Below, piece after piece: positions 24,690-33,585 of a DNA stretch of 64,000 nt (its first letter is position 1; each line of letters starts with the position of its first letter). The position numbers and the translations under genes were made by a program. The stretch is from positions 372,001 to 436,000 of the forward strand of contig NZ_JACHZR010000002.1 of the NCBI RefSeq assembly GCF_014193695.1, given 5' to 3'. The notes beneath the pieces were generated by a model. The model saw only the letters and a program-made list of their open reading frames with translations. It had not been told where the DNA came from and did no database searches. Source of the stretch: Rhizobium sp. BK316 (GTDB taxonomy: Bacteria > Pseudomonadota > Alphaproteobacteria > Rhizobiales > Rhizobiaceae).

Positions 24690-24769
24690 CGGTTTTGCGT
24701 CCGGAATTGCGTGAAAACAAAGAGATAGAGCATTTCCGTGATTCGGAGATAAACGGAAATGCTCTAGAT
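24648..24769. repeat. rhizobial intergenic repeat with 14-bp hairpin
   Basis: The right part is a perfect inverted repeat, TAGAGCATTTCCGT (24726-24739) and ACGGAAATGCTCTA (24753-24766). The left part (AGCAATTC twice, AGCAAAAGTGCGTAGC, GGTTTTGCGTCCGGAATTGC) is the multi-copy unit usually found beside it in Rhizobium genomes. It lies between the convergent TetR and LysR genes and supplies the stop codons of both. Confidence 0.7.
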
Positions 24770-25711
24770 AATCACGCTTTCCGTTGCCGGCGGCGCTTCG
24801 GATCGATGCTTTCTCAGGAAATCGATGAGCGCGCGCAGCTTGGCAGGCACCCGCCGGCGATCCGGATAATAGAGCGTCAGGCCTGACAGCGGTGGGCTCC
24901 AGTCGGCAAGGATCCGCACGAGCCGACCGTCTTCGAGAAAGCGCTCGATATAGCCGTTGATCATGTAGGAAATGCCGATCCCATCGAGGGCTGCCTGTGT
25001 GAGTGCTGCGGAATCGTTGAGGATCAGCCGCGGATGGAGCGTAATATCGATGCGCTCGCCATCCTTCTCGAATTCCCAGCGCTCGACCTGGCCGCTGGTG
25101 ACGAAGCGGAAGCCGATGCAATCATGCTGCAGCAGGTCGCGCGGATGTTTCGGCATGCCGCGCCGGCCGAGATATTCCGGCGAGGCGATCACATGGGCAC
25201 GGATCGGCGGGCCGATCGGAATGGCCACCATGTCCTTGGCCACCGTCTCGCCGAAGCGGATGCCGGCATCGAAGCCTTCGGCGACAATGTCGCTCATCGA
25301 GGCTTCCATCTTCACCTCGACCTGAATGTCGGGATAGGCCTCCAGGAAATCGCCAAGCAGCGGCTGGATGGCGATCATATAGCCGGCGCGCAGCACATTC
25401 AGCCGCAGAAGACCGGCCGGCCGGCCGACATCTGCGTCAAGATCCTTGCTGGCGTCGGCAAGCTCACCCAAAGCGGGAAGTATCCGCTCCAGATAGCGGT
25501 TGCCTGCTTCCGTCAAACTCACGCTGCGAGTGGTCCGGTTGAAGAGCGGCTGCCGCAGACGGCTCTCCAGCTTGCTGATCGTCTGGCTGATGGCGGACGG
25601 CGACACACCAAGCCGGACGGCAGCGGCTGAAAAGCTCTTTTCCTCGGCGACGACGACAAAAGTCACCATGCCGTCAAGCATGTCCTGGCGCATTCGGATC
25701 TCCGTTTTCAA
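24764..25711 (-). CDS. LysR-family transcriptional regulator
   Basis: A 315-residue LysR regulator with HTH LGVSPSAISQTISKLE and the wing LFNRTTRSVSLTEAG, then a full effector-binding domain. It is divergent from an SDR-aldo/keto reductase operon across a 111-base gap and is the likely regulator of it. A second, clearly related LysR/SDR pair lies 2.8 kb downstream. The start could be 25711 or the ATG at 25693. The stop codon falls inside the neighbouring repeat. Confidence 0.92.
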   Translation of the reverse strand: MKTEIRMRQDMLDGMVTFVVVAEEKSFSAAAVRLGVSPSAISQTISKLESRLRQPLFNRTTRSVSLTEAGNRYLERILPALGELADASKDLDADVGRPAGLLRLNVLRAGYMIAIQPLLGDFLEAYPDIQVEVKMEASMSDIVAEGFDAGIRFGETVAKDMVAIPIGPPIRAHVIASPEYLGRRGMPKHPRDLLQHDCIGFRFVTSGQVERWEFEKDGERIDITLHPRLILNDSAALTQAALDGIGISYMINGYIERFLEDGRLVRILADWSPPLSGLTLYYPDRRRVPAKLRALIDFLRKHRSEAPPATESVII

Positions 25712-25822
25712 GTCCGAGATTAATAAGTTTCTCTAAAAAGGCTATCGTCATTTAATGAGGTTATCGAAATTATCGGATGAGCCTACCTTCGCCTCCATCA
25801 AACAGCCCACGGAGTGAAGGCC

Positions 25823-26662
25823 ATGACATCGAAGTCCAAAATCCTTTTCGTAACAGGCGTTTCGACCGGCTTCGGCCGCGCCCTTGCAGAAGCCGCTCTC
25901 GCTGAAGGTCACAAGGTGGTCGGCACCCTTCGCAATGAAGAAGCCCTCAAGGAGTTCGAGGCGCTGAAGCCCGGTTCTGCCTTCGGTAAGCTTCTCGACG
26001 TCACCGATACCGCAGCGATTGCGCCTGTTGTCGCCGAGATCGAAAAAGAGATCGGTCCGATCGATGTTCTCGTCAACAATGCCGGCTACGGCCATGAAGG
26101 TCTCGTCGAGGAATCGACGATGGACGAGCTGCGCCGCCAGTTCGAGGTCAATGTTTTCGCGCCGGTGGCTGTCATGCAGGCGGTGCTGCCCTATATGCGC
26201 AAGCGCCGTAGCGGCCACATTCTCAATGTCACCTCGATGGGCGGGATCATCACCATGCCGGGCATCGCATTCTATCACGGCAGCAAGTTCGCCCTCGAGG
26301 GTATTTCCGAAAGCCTCGGCAAGGAGGTCAAGAGCTTCGGCATCCACGTGACCGCCGTTGAGCCCGGCGGCTTCCGCACAGATTGGGCCGGCCGCTCGAT
26401 GGTGCGGGCAGAGCGTTCGATCGCAGATTATGATGAGGTCTTCGAGCCCCTGCGCCAGCGCCGCCTCGAACGCAATGGCAACCAGCCGGGCGACCCGAAA
26501 AAGGCAGCGGCTGCAATGCTGAAGCTCATTGCATCCGACAATCCGCCGGCCCATCTCTTGCTCGGGCGTGATGCGATCAGCCTCGTTCGCGAGAAGCTTG
26601 GGTCTCTCAAGACCGAATTCGACGCCTGGGAGCAGCTTTCCAGCTCCACCGATTTTGAGTGA
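25823..26662 (+). CDS. short-chain dehydrogenase/reductase
   Basis: The ATG at 25823 follows GGAG; it gives 279 residues. The classical SDR motifs are all present: the cofactor loop TGVSTGFGRALAEA, NNAGYG, the catalytic Ser region (LNVTSMGGII) and YHGSKFALEG (YxxxK). PGGFRTDW in the C-terminal third is typical of the subgroup annotated as oxidoreductases acting on aldehydes or ketones. It is co-directional with the aldo/keto reductase that follows after 27 bases. Confidence 0.93.
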   Translation: MTSKSKILFVTGVSTGFGRALAEAALAEGHKVVGTLRNEEALKEFEALKPGSAFGKLLDVTDTAAIAPVVAEIEKEIGPIDVLVNNAGYGHEGLVEESTMDELRRQFEVNVFAPVAVMQAVLPYMRKRRSGHILNVTSMGGIITMPGIAFYHGSKFALEGISESLGKEVKSFGIHVTAVEPGGFRTDWAGRSMVRAERSIADYDEVFEPLRQRRLERNGNQPGDPKKAAAAMLKLIASDNPPAHLLLGRDAISLVREKLGSLKTEFDAWEQLSSSTDFE

Positions 26663-26689
26663 TTTTATTGACCAAGAGAGGAAAAGACG

Positions 26690-27571
26690 ATGAGCGATTA
26701 CAATGCAGCGAAATCCGGCACCTTCAAGGTCGGCGGCGACATGGAGGTCAACCGTCTCGGCTTCGGCGCCATGCGCATCACCGGCGACGGTATCTGGGGC
26801 AATCCAGCCGATCACGATGAATCGATCCGCACGCTGAAGCGGCTGCCGGAACTCGGCGTCAACTTCATCGATACGGCCGATTCCTACGGTCCTGACATTT
26901 CCGAATGGCTGATCAAGGAAGCGCTTCACCCCTATAAAAAGGGTCTGGTCGTCGCCACCAAGGGCGGCCTCACGCGCCATGGCCCGAATATCTGGCTGCC
27001 GCTCGGCCGTCCGGAATATCTGATCCAGCAGGTGCACAAGAGCCTGCGCAATCTCGGCGTCGAACAGATCGATCTCTGGCAGCTGCACCGCATCGATCCG
27101 AAGGTTCCGGCCAAGGAGCAGTTCGACACCATCAAGTCGCTGCTCGATTCCGGCTTGATCCGTCATGCGGGCCTCAGCGAAGTCTCGGTGGCCGATATCG
27201 AAGCAGCTTCCAAGGTCTTCAAGGTCGCGACCGTCCAGAACCGCTACAACCTCGTCGACCGCACCAGCGAAGATGTGCTCGACTATTGCGCCAAGCACAA
27301 TATCGGTTTCATCCCCTGGTATCCGCTGGCTGCCGGTGATCTCGCCAAGCCCGGCTCGCTGCTCGATACGATCGCCAGGAAGCACAATGCCGCTCCGAGT
27401 CAGATCGCGCTGGACTGGGTGCTGAAGCGCAGCCCCGTCATGCTGCCGATCCCCGGCACGTCGAAGGTCAAGCATCTCGAAGAAAACGTTGCAGCCGTTG
27501 ATATCACGCTGTCGGACGAGGAGTTCACCGCCCTCGACGCCGAAGGCAAGAAGCTCTTCAAGGCTGCCTGA
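26690..27571 (+). CDS. aldo/keto reductase
   Basis: A 293-residue (alpha/beta)8 NADPH-dependent reductase. The catalytic tetrad positions are recognisable: FIDTADSYG (Asp and Tyr), VVATKGG (Lys) and LWQLHRIDP (His). The NADPH phosphate loop near the C terminus reads [13 protein letters not shown]. Together with the SDR upstream and the divergent LysR it forms a carbonyl-reducing module, probably for detoxifying reactive aldehydes or ketones. Confidence 0.93.
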   Translation: MSDYNAAKSGTFKVGGDMEVNRLGFGAMRITGDGIWGNPADHDESIRTLKRLPELGVNFIDTADSYGPDISEWLIKEALHPYKKGLVVATKGGLTRHGPNIWLPLGRPEYLIQQVHKSLRNLGVEQIDLWQLHRIDPKVPAKEQFDTIKSLLDSGLIRHAGLSEVSVADIEAASKVFKVATVQNRYNLVDRTSEDVLDYCAKHNIGFIPWYPLAAGDLAKPGSLLDTIARKHNAAPSQIALDWVLKRSPVMLPIPGTSKVKHLEENVAAVDITLSDEEFTALDAEGKKLFKAA

Positions 27572-27590
27572 TCGTCATAAGACAGAACAC

Positions 27591-27625
27591 AAAACGGCCG
27601 CGGTTTCAGCCGCGGCCGTTCTCCT
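27591..27625 (+). terminator. bidirectional terminator
   Basis: AACGGCCGCGG (27593-27603) and CCGCGGCCGTT (27610-27620) form a perfect 11-bp stem around TTTCAG. A-rich bases precede it and T-rich bases follow, so it can serve both the reductase operon and the convergent LysR gene. Confidence 0.85.
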
Positions 27626-28523
27626 TTCGCGCTCGCGTCATCTCGCGCGCAACATCCAGGAAGGCGCGTAATGTCGCCGGCACATGCCGGTGGCCGGAAT
27701 AGTAGAGGCAGAGGCCGGGGAAGGGCGGCGTCCAGTCTTCGAGCACTGTAGTCAGCCGGCCAGCCGCAAGATCGGCCTCCACATTCTGCTGGGTCATATA
27801 GGCAAGCCCCGCGCCGCCGACGGCTGCTTCCAGCATCAGATCCATGCTCTGCAGCGTCATCGGCCCCTTCACATCGAGCCGGATTTCCTCACCGTGCCGC
27901 TCGAACTCCCAGCGATAGACCGCACCGCTCGGCAGCCTCAACCGCAGGCAGGCATGGCGCAGAAGGTCGTTCGGCGTCTGCGGCCTTCCATGTTTTTCGA
28001 AATAGGAGGGAGCGCCGACAACGAAGAAACGCTCTTCGGCCTTCAGCGGCACGGCGATCATGTCCTGCGGCACGGTTTCGATGAGGCGTATGCCGACATC
28101 GAAACTGTCGGCGACGATATCGATCATGCGCCCGTCGCTGACGATATCGACATGCACATCGGGAAAGCGCCTGACATATTCAAGCACGATCGGTATCAGG
28201 ATCCGCCGCGCGCCGCCCTCCGATGTATTGATGCGCAGCGTTCCTGCCGGCGTGGCGCGCGCCTGCGTCGCCGCCTCCATCGCAGCCGAAATGTCTTTCA
28301 GCGCGGGGCCGATCTTGCCGAGAAACTGCTCTCCCGCTTCGGTCAGCGAAACGCTGCGGGTCGTGCGGTTGAACAGCCTGACGCCGATCCGGTTCTCCAA
28401 TGCCGCCACCGCATGGCTGAGCGCGGAGGTCGACATGCCGAGTTCGGCGGCGGCCGCGCGGAAGTTTCGCGCCGCCGCGACGGCAACGACCGCATTGAGT
28501 TCAATCAGTCCGGTCTTCTGCAT
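27606..28523 (-). CDS. LysR-family transcriptional regulator
   Basis: A 305-residue LysR regulator with HTH LGMSTSALSHAVAALENRIG and RLFNRTTRSVSLTEAG, the same wing sequence as the LysR protein at 24764-25711. Its last residues are read from the terminator hairpin. It is divergent from an SDR gene (28630) across 106 bases, and a TCCTT/AAGGA inverted pair at 28548-28572 in that gap is a candidate site. Confidence 0.92.
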   Translation of the reverse strand: MQKTGLIELNAVVAVAAARNFRAAAAELGMSTSALSHAVAALENRIGVRLFNRTTRSVSLTEAGEQFLGKIGPALKDISAAMEAATQARATPAGTLRINTSEGGARRILIPIVLEYVRRFPDVHVDIVSDGRMIDIVADSFDVGIRLIETVPQDMIAVPLKAEERFFVVGAPSYFEKHGRPQTPNDLLRHACLRLRLPSGAVYRWEFERHGEEIRLDVKGPMTLQSMDLMLEAAVGGAGLAYMTQQNVEADLAAGRLTTVLEDWTPPFPGLCLYYSGHRHVPATLRAFLDVAREMTRARKENGRG

Positions 28524-28629
28524 TGTCCCAAATCCCGCAAGAGCTCATCCTTGAATATGTGGATTATAAGGACAATGGGCCGCAACTATCTAGCCTCCGG
28601 GATCAAACTCAAAACCCGTGAGGCAGATT

Positions 28630-29460
28630 ATGAAAAAGACAGTTCTCATCACCGGCGCGTCCTCCGGCATTGGCAAGGCGGCAGGCAGGCTCTTTCATGC
28701 CAATGGCTGGAATGTCATCGCCACCATGCGCAGCCCTGAAAAGGAAAGCGAGCTGACCGAACTTGCCGATATCCTCGTTGTCAGGCTCGACGTTCAGGAT
28801 CGCGGCAGCATCGATACCGCCATCAAGGCCGGCATCGAACAGTTCGGACGCATCGACGTGCTCGTCAACAATGCCGGTTACGGCCAGAACGGCATCTTCG
28901 AGGCAACCTCGCGCGAAAAGATCCAGCAGCAGTTCGACGTGAATGTCTTCGGCGTCATGGATGTGACCAGGGCGATCCTGCCGCATTTCCGGGCAAACAA
29001 GGCCGGCACGATCATCAATGTCAGCTCGGGCGCCGGCCTCTTCACCCTGCCGACCCTGTCGATCTATTGTGCTTCGAAATTCGCGCTCGAAGGCTTCACA
29101 GAGGCACTGTCCTACGAACTTCTGGGACTCGGCGTCGGCGTGAAGTCGGTGATTCCGCACGGCGGTGTGGCGGAGACCAGTTTCCAGGAGCGCGCCGGCG
29201 CCGATTTTGCCATCGATCCCTCGGGCCTGCCTGATTATAATGAATTCCTGCAGCGTGCTCAGCGGGCCTTTGCAGCGATGGTCGCCGCGAAAATGATGAC
29301 GTCTTCGGATGTTGCCAGGGTAGTCTATGAAGCTGCGACCGACGGCAAAGACCAGCTGCGTTATCTCGTCGGTGATGATGCGCGCGGATTCGTGAAAGCG
29401 CGCCGGAGCATGGACGATCAGGCCTATATGGACTTCATGCGGGCGCAATTTGCCGAATAA
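28630..29460 (+). CDS. short-chain dehydrogenase/reductase
   Basis: A 276-residue SDR from ATG 28630, chosen over an upstream GTG because GAGG lies seven bases before it. The motifs are TGASSGIGKAAGRLF, NNAGYG, INVSSGAG and YCASKFALEG, the full classical set. It pairs with the divergent LysR gene and resembles the SDR at 25823-26662. The substrate is unknown. Confidence 0.93.
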   Translation: MKKTVLITGASSGIGKAAGRLFHANGWNVIATMRSPEKESELTELADILVVRLDVQDRGSIDTAIKAGIEQFGRIDVLVNNAGYGQNGIFEATSREKIQQQFDVNVFGVMDVTRAILPHFRANKAGTIINVSSGAGLFTLPTLSIYCASKFALEGFTEALSYELLGLGVGVKSVIPHGGVAETSFQERAGADFAIDPSGLPDYNEFLQRAQRAFAAMVAAKMMTSSDVARVVYEAATDGKDQLRYLVGDDARGFVKARRSMDDQAYMDFMRAQFAE

Positions 29461-29538
29461 TTTTGATCATCTGGTCAAAGGTGCTGCAAAATGAGGCGCC
29501 CGCGTGACGCCTATGAGGCAAGCATTGCGCCGAATGCA

Positions 29539-29567
29539 TTGCTGCATTGCGGTAATTTCGCTATTCT
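29539..29567 (+). promoter_or_regulatory. candidate promoter of the three-hairpin sRNA
   Basis: TTGCTG (29539-29544), a 17-base spacer and TATTCT (29562-29567) fit a sigma-70 promoter and would start transcription near 29574. Confidence 0.4.
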
Positions 29568-29573
29568 CCATCA

Positions 29574-29719
29574 AATGAATTGGGTATTAATAATCCCGAA
29601 GGCAGCGCACTCCTCCTCCCAGCGCTTCCTTTCATCGGACTGACAACACTCCTCCTCCCAGTTGTCAGTCAGGATCAAGAGCCCGACGCACCTCCTCCCG
29701 CGTCGGGCTCTTTTCTTTT
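29574..29719 (+). ncRNA. trans-acting sRNA of the alpha-r14/NfeR1 type
   Basis: Three consecutive hairpins each expose the same CCTCCTCCC anti-Shine-Dalgarno loop. Hairpin 1 pairs AGCGC (29604-29608) with GCGCT (29622-29626). Hairpin 2 pairs GACTGACAAC (29638-29647) with GTTGTCAGTC (29661-29670). Hairpin 3 pairs AGAGCCCGACGC (29678-29689) with GCGTCGGGCTCT (29700-29711) and ends in TTTTCTTTTC, a Rho-independent terminator. This build is known from S. meliloti NfeR1, which binds ribosome-binding sites of many transporter mRNAs. The 5' end is estimated from a possible promoter and is the least certain part. Confidence 0.85.
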
Positions 29720-29845
29720 CCGGACCATATCCCTCCTGAAACCTTCGTGAAATTGACTTGGCTCACGGGCTCGGACTAACTGGAAGCGCGCGTCAAGCGC
29801 ATGTCGGTGGCTTGGCGCGATGACGCCTGAACCTGCGGAGATGTC

Positions 29846-31123
29846 ATGATCGGCGGATGCGGCGTTTCTCGCAAAGCCCTTGCAGCCCTGCTCGTCCTCT
29901 GCGTCGGCCTCGCTTCCTGCGGGCGGCCGATCGGCGTGATGCAGGCGGCCGGCACGGTTCCGCCGGGGACCTCGCGCGTCGACCTGCTGGTGGCGACGAC
30001 GCGGGCTGCTGACGAAAATCCGGCCGTGCTCTTCTCCGGCGAGCGTGGCACCGGGCTGATGGTCGATGCCGTCGATGTCTCCATTCCGCCGGAAGCCAAC
30101 CGCAAGGCAGGGCAGGTGCAATGGCCTCGCCGTCTGCCCGCCGACCCCCTCAAGGACTTCGTCACCGTCGCGGTCGATCCGCTGGATGGGGAGAAGGCGG
30201 GAGAGAACTGGCTGAGGACGCATATGCCGAAGAGCAAGCGCGTGCTCATCTTCGTGCATGGTTTCAACAATCGCTACGAGGATGCGGTCTATCGTTTCGC
30301 GCAGATCGTCCATGATTCGCATGCCGATGTCGCGCCCGTCGTGTTCACCTGGCCATCCCGCGCCAGCATCTTCGACTACAACTACGACAAGGAAAGCACC
30401 AACTATTCGCGCGATGCACTCGAAGAGCTGTTGCGGCGCACGGCCAACAATCCAGCCGTCGGCGACATCACCGTCATGGCTCACTCCATGGGCACGTGGC
30501 TGACAGTCGAGGCTCTGCGCCAGATGGCGATCCGCGACGGCCACGTTGCCTCTAAGATCAACAATGTCATCCTTGCCTCGCCTGATCTCGATGTCGACGT
30601 GTTCGGCCGTCAATTTCAGAGCCTCGGCAAGGACAAACCGCACTTCACCATCTTCGTATCCCAGGATGATCGCGCGCTCGCACTCTCGCGACGCATCTCT
30701 GGCAATGTCGATCGCCTCGGCCAGATCGACCCTTCCGCCGAGCCTTATCGCAGCAAGTTGGAAGCGGCCGGTATCACCGTGCTCGATCTGACCAAGCTGA
30801 AGACCGGCGACCGCCTGAACCATGGCAAATTTGCTGAGAGCCCCGAAGTGGTAAAGCTTATTGGCGACCGGTTGATTGCCGGCCAGACCATCACCGATTC
30901 CGAAGTCGGGCTCGGTGAAGCGGTCGGTGCGGTTGCCATCGGTGCAGCCCAGACGGCCGGCAGCGCGGTCAGCCTTGCAGTCAGCACGCCGATCGCCATC
31001 TTCGATCCCCGCACCCGCCGCAACTACGATGCCCAGGTGCGCCGTCTCGGTCAATCGATGAACAATACGGTCGGGTCCGTGGGCGATAGCGTCGGTGCCG
31101 GATTGCCGGAAGAGGCACAGTAA
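29846..31123 (+). CDS. lipoprotein alpha/beta hydrolase (DUF900)
   Basis: A 425-residue protein with a lipoprotein signal (LLVLCVGLASC; lipobox LASC, Cys at about residue 30). The alpha/beta-hydrolase core carries FVHGFNNRYED (oxyanion region) and VMAHSMGTWL, the GxSxG-like nucleophile elbow, which here reads AHSMG. This DUF900 group is annotated as esterase-like. A Gly/Ser/Ala-rich tail of about 60 residues ends the protein. It follows the sRNA terminator by 127 bases and has no clear operon partner. Confidence 0.88.
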   Translation: MIGGCGVSRKALAALLVLCVGLASCGRPIGVMQAAGTVPPGTSRVDLLVATTRAADENPAVLFSGERGTGLMVDAVDVSIPPEANRKAGQVQWPRRLPADPLKDFVTVAVDPLDGEKAGENWLRTHMPKSKRVLIFVHGFNNRYEDAVYRFAQIVHDSHADVAPVVFTWPSRASIFDYNYDKESTNYSRDALEELLRRTANNPAVGDITVMAHSMGTWLTVEALRQMAIRDGHVASKINNVILASPDLDVDVFGRQFQSLGKDKPHFTIFVSQDDRALALSRRISGNVDRLGQIDPSAEPYRSKLEAAGITVLDLTKLKTGDRLNHGKFAESPEVVKLIGDRLIAGQTITDSEVGLGEAVGAVAIGAAQTAGSAVSLAVSTPIAIFDPRTRRNYDAQVRRLGQSMNNTVGSVGDSVGAGLPEEAQ

Positions 31124-31146
31124 AAAATCATAGGCATTCGCTTTGT

Positions 31147-31160
31147 TGTGATATATCACA
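31147..31160. promoter_or_regulatory. palindromic site before the FAD dehydrogenase gene
   Basis: TGTGATA and TATCACA form a perfect 14-bp palindrome 40 bases before the start codon. The form is like operators of GntR-family repressors of amino-acid catabolism, but no GntR gene adjoins it. Confidence 0.35.
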
Positions 31161-31200
31161 CCCTGAACGGCAATCGACTCTGCCGTGTGGTGGACAAGAC

Positions 31201-32451
31201 ATGGCGAATGAAACGAATAAGACGGTGGCCGTTGTCGGCGCCGGTGTGGTCGGCGCTTCCATTGCTTTCGAGCTGCAGCGGCGCGACTTTCAGGTCACTT
31301 TAATCGATAAGGGCGAGCCGGGCAGGGGAACCTCCTACGGCAATATGGCGAGCATCGCGCTTGACTTCGCAGCCGGCTCCGGTCCTGCGACCTGGAAGAA
31401 ACTGCCGCGCTGGCTGATCGATCCGGAAGGCCCGGTCTGGCTGCGGCCTTCCTATGCGCCGAAAATCCTGCCCTGGTTCCTGCGTTTCCTCGCCGCCGGC
31501 CGTCCCTCGCGCCTCAGGGAGATCGAGGATGCCGGCATGAGCCTCTCCAAGATTGCTCTCGGCGATATCAGCGCCATGCTCGATACAATCGGCGCGCCCG
31601 AGTTGATGACCGAAGAGGGCTGCCTGGCGATTTATGAGACCGAGGCCGAATTCGATGCGGACCGCGGCCATCTCGAACTGATGCGTCGCTATGGCTTCGA
31701 GTTCGAAGTGCTGAGCAATGGCGCGATCCAGTATTACGAGCCGACCCTTTCGCCGAAAATCGCCAAGGCGGTGCTGCTGCCGGACAACAAGTCGATCCGC
31801 GATCCCTACAAGCTTGTCGTGAAGCTCGCCGATGCCGCGAAGGCCGCCGGTGCCAACTTCGTTTCCGGCGAGGTAAAGAGTGTGGAGCGCAGGGGTGATG
31901 GAAAGATCGCCGTCCTTCTCGAAAACGGCAGTCGCATCGAGGCCGATAACGTCATTCTCGCCGCTGGCGTTCATACCCGTTTCCTCGCCGAGGCCCTCGG
32001 CGAGCCGATCCCGCTCGAAACCGAGCGCGGCTACCATACGCAGATCATGCAGCCTGGTATTTCCATGCGCTATTCGGTGATCTGGCCGCATCGCGCCTTC
32101 ATGGTCACGCCGACCGCAGGCGGCATCCGCGTCGGCGGCAATGTCGAGCTGGCTGGACTCACGGCCGCGCCTGATTTCCGTCGGCCGCGTGTGCTCGTGC
32201 GCCATGCGCAACGCATCCTGCCCGATCTCAAGGTTCAGGACACCAGCGAATGGATGGGCCACCGCCCGGCGCTGCCCGATACGATCCCGATCATTTCGCC
32301 CTCCTCGAAAATATCAGGCGTCTTTTACGCCACCGGCCACGGCCATCTCGGCCTGACCTATTCGGCAACGACAGCGCGGTTGATCGCCGATATGGTGATG
32401 GGCGGCAAAACGCCTGTTGATATCAAGCCATTCCGTATCGATAGATACTAA
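31201..32451 (+). CDS. FAD-dependent D-amino-acid dehydrogenase-like oxidoreductase
   Basis: A 416-residue flavoenzyme of the DAO family. The N-terminal dinucleotide motif is VVGAGVVGASIAFEL (about residues 10-24), followed by the second conserved stretch DKGEPGRGTSYGNM, and the C-terminal FAD motif GHGHLGLTYSATT. The layout is that of membrane-associated DadA-type dehydrogenases, which pass electrons to the respiratory chain. Because a hydroxyproline-type epimerase gene follows, a role in oxidising D-hydroxyproline is likely but inferred. Confidence 0.9.
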   Translation: MANETNKTVAVVGAGVVGASIAFELQRRDFQVTLIDKGEPGRGTSYGNMASIALDFAAGSGPATWKKLPRWLIDPEGPVWLRPSYAPKILPWFLRFLAAGRPSRLREIEDAGMSLSKIALGDISAMLDTIGAPELMTEEGCLAIYETEAEFDADRGHLELMRRYGFEFEVLSNGAIQYYEPTLSPKIAKAVLLPDNKSIRDPYKLVVKLADAAKAAGANFVSGEVKSVERRGDGKIAVLLENGSRIEADNVILAAGVHTRFLAEALGEPIPLETERGYHTQIMQPGISMRYSVIWPHRAFMVTPTAGGIRVGGNVELAGLTAAPDFRRPRVLVRHAQRILPDLKVQDTSEWMGHRPALPDTIPIISPSSKISGVFYATGHGHLGLTYSATTARLIADMVMGGKTPVDIKPFRIDRY

Positions 32452-32538
32452 CAGCAGTGATGTCGGCGGCTCCGTCGCCGACCAGAATATCCGCGTTGAT
32501 GACGGCATCTCGCGTTAAGTCTGATTGGAGTTTGCAAG

Positions 32539-33576
32539 ATGAGATGGAAGCGTACGATCCAGCTTCTGGATGTCCACGCCGAAGGTGAAATCGGCAAGGT
32601 CGCGATCGGCGGCGTGCCGAAGATTCCGGGCGAGACGGTCGCCGCTCAGCTTCACTGGCTGAATACCGATCCGAAGGGCCAGGAGCTTCGTCGCTTCCTC
32701 TGCCTCGAGCCGCGCGGCGCGCCGATCGGGTCGGTCAACCTGCTGCTGCCGCCGAAGCATCCGGACGCGGATGCCGCCTTCATCATCCTCCAGCCCGATC
32801 AGGCGCATGCGAGTTCCGGCTCGAACTCCATCTGCGTGACGACCGCTCTCCTGGAATCCGGCATCGTCGAGATGAAGGAGCCGGAAACCATCGTCACGCT
32901 GGAAACCGCAGCCGGCTTGGTGAAGGCGACGGCTACCTGCCATGATGGCCGCTGTGAAAAGGTGAAACTCACCATGGTGCCGTCCTTCGTCCACGAGCTT
33001 GATGTCGAGATCGACACGCCGCATTGGGGAAAGATCACGGCCGACATCTGCTATGGCGGCATCTTCTACGCGCTGGTCGATGTCGGCCAGATCAACCTGA
33101 CGATCGAGAAGGCGAATGCCGCGGCACTGGTGCAGGCGGGCATGATCCTCAAGGATCTCATCAACCGCAATATGCACGTCGTGCATCCGGAAATCCCCGC
33201 GATCTCAGGCGTGGCCTATGTCATGTTCCGCGATATCGAGGCTGATGGCACGGTGCGCACCTGCACCACCATGTGGCCGGGACGCGCCGACCGTTCGCCA
33301 TGCGGCACAGGCAATTCGGCCAATCTGGCGACCCTCTACGCCCGCGGAAAGGCCAAGGTCGGCGACACCTTCAAATCGAAGTCGATCATCGGCTCGGAAT
33401 TCGAGGTCGGTCTGCAGGCGCTGGCGGAAGTGGCCGGTAAGCCCGCCGTCATCCCGACGATATCAGGCCGCGGCTTTACCTTCGGCCTGTCGCAGGTCGC
33501 CCTCGATCCCTTCGATCCCCATCCCCTCGGCTTTGCCCTGACGGATGTCTGGGGGCCGTCTGCCGGCGAGATCTGA
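32539..33576 (+). CDS. hydroxyproline 2-epimerase (proline racemase family)
   Basis: A 345-residue proline racemase superfamily member. The two catalytic positions are a Ser in SSGSNSIC (about residue 92-95), where proline racemases have Cys, and the Cys in DRSPCGTG (about residue 254). Ser/Cys pairs are reported in 4-hydroxyproline 2-epimerases and related enzymes rather than in true proline racemase. GRGFT near the C terminus is also conserved. The D-amino-acid dehydrogenase gene 87 bases upstream fits the first two steps of hydroxyproline breakdown. Trans-3-hydroxyproline dehydratase activity is the main alternative. Confidence 0.82.
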   Translation: MRWKRTIQLLDVHAEGEIGKVAIGGVPKIPGETVAAQLHWLNTDPKGQELRRFLCLEPRGAPIGSVNLLLPPKHPDADAAFIILQPDQAHASSGSNSICVTTALLESGIVEMKEPETIVTLETAAGLVKATATCHDGRCEKVKLTMVPSFVHELDVEIDTPHWGKITADICYGGIFYALVDVGQINLTIEKANAAALVQAGMILKDLINRNMHVVHPEIPAISGVAYVMFRDIEADGTVRTCTTMWPGRADRSPCGTGNSANLATLYARGKAKVGDTFKSKSIIGSEFEVGLQALAEVAGKPAVIPTISGRGFTFGLSQVALDPFDPHPLGFALTDVWGPSAGEI

Positions 33577-33585
33577 AAACCGATA

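Noticed and set aside
25748..27475. Open frame of 575 codons on the minus strand
   Set aside because: It is antisense to the SDR and aldo/keto reductase genes, which have full motifs, and shows no family features itself.
29604..29711. The three CCTCCTCCC units as a CRISPR or tandem repeat array
   Set aside because: Only loop sequences repeat; the stems are different and self-complementary, which fits one structured RNA and not an array of spacers.
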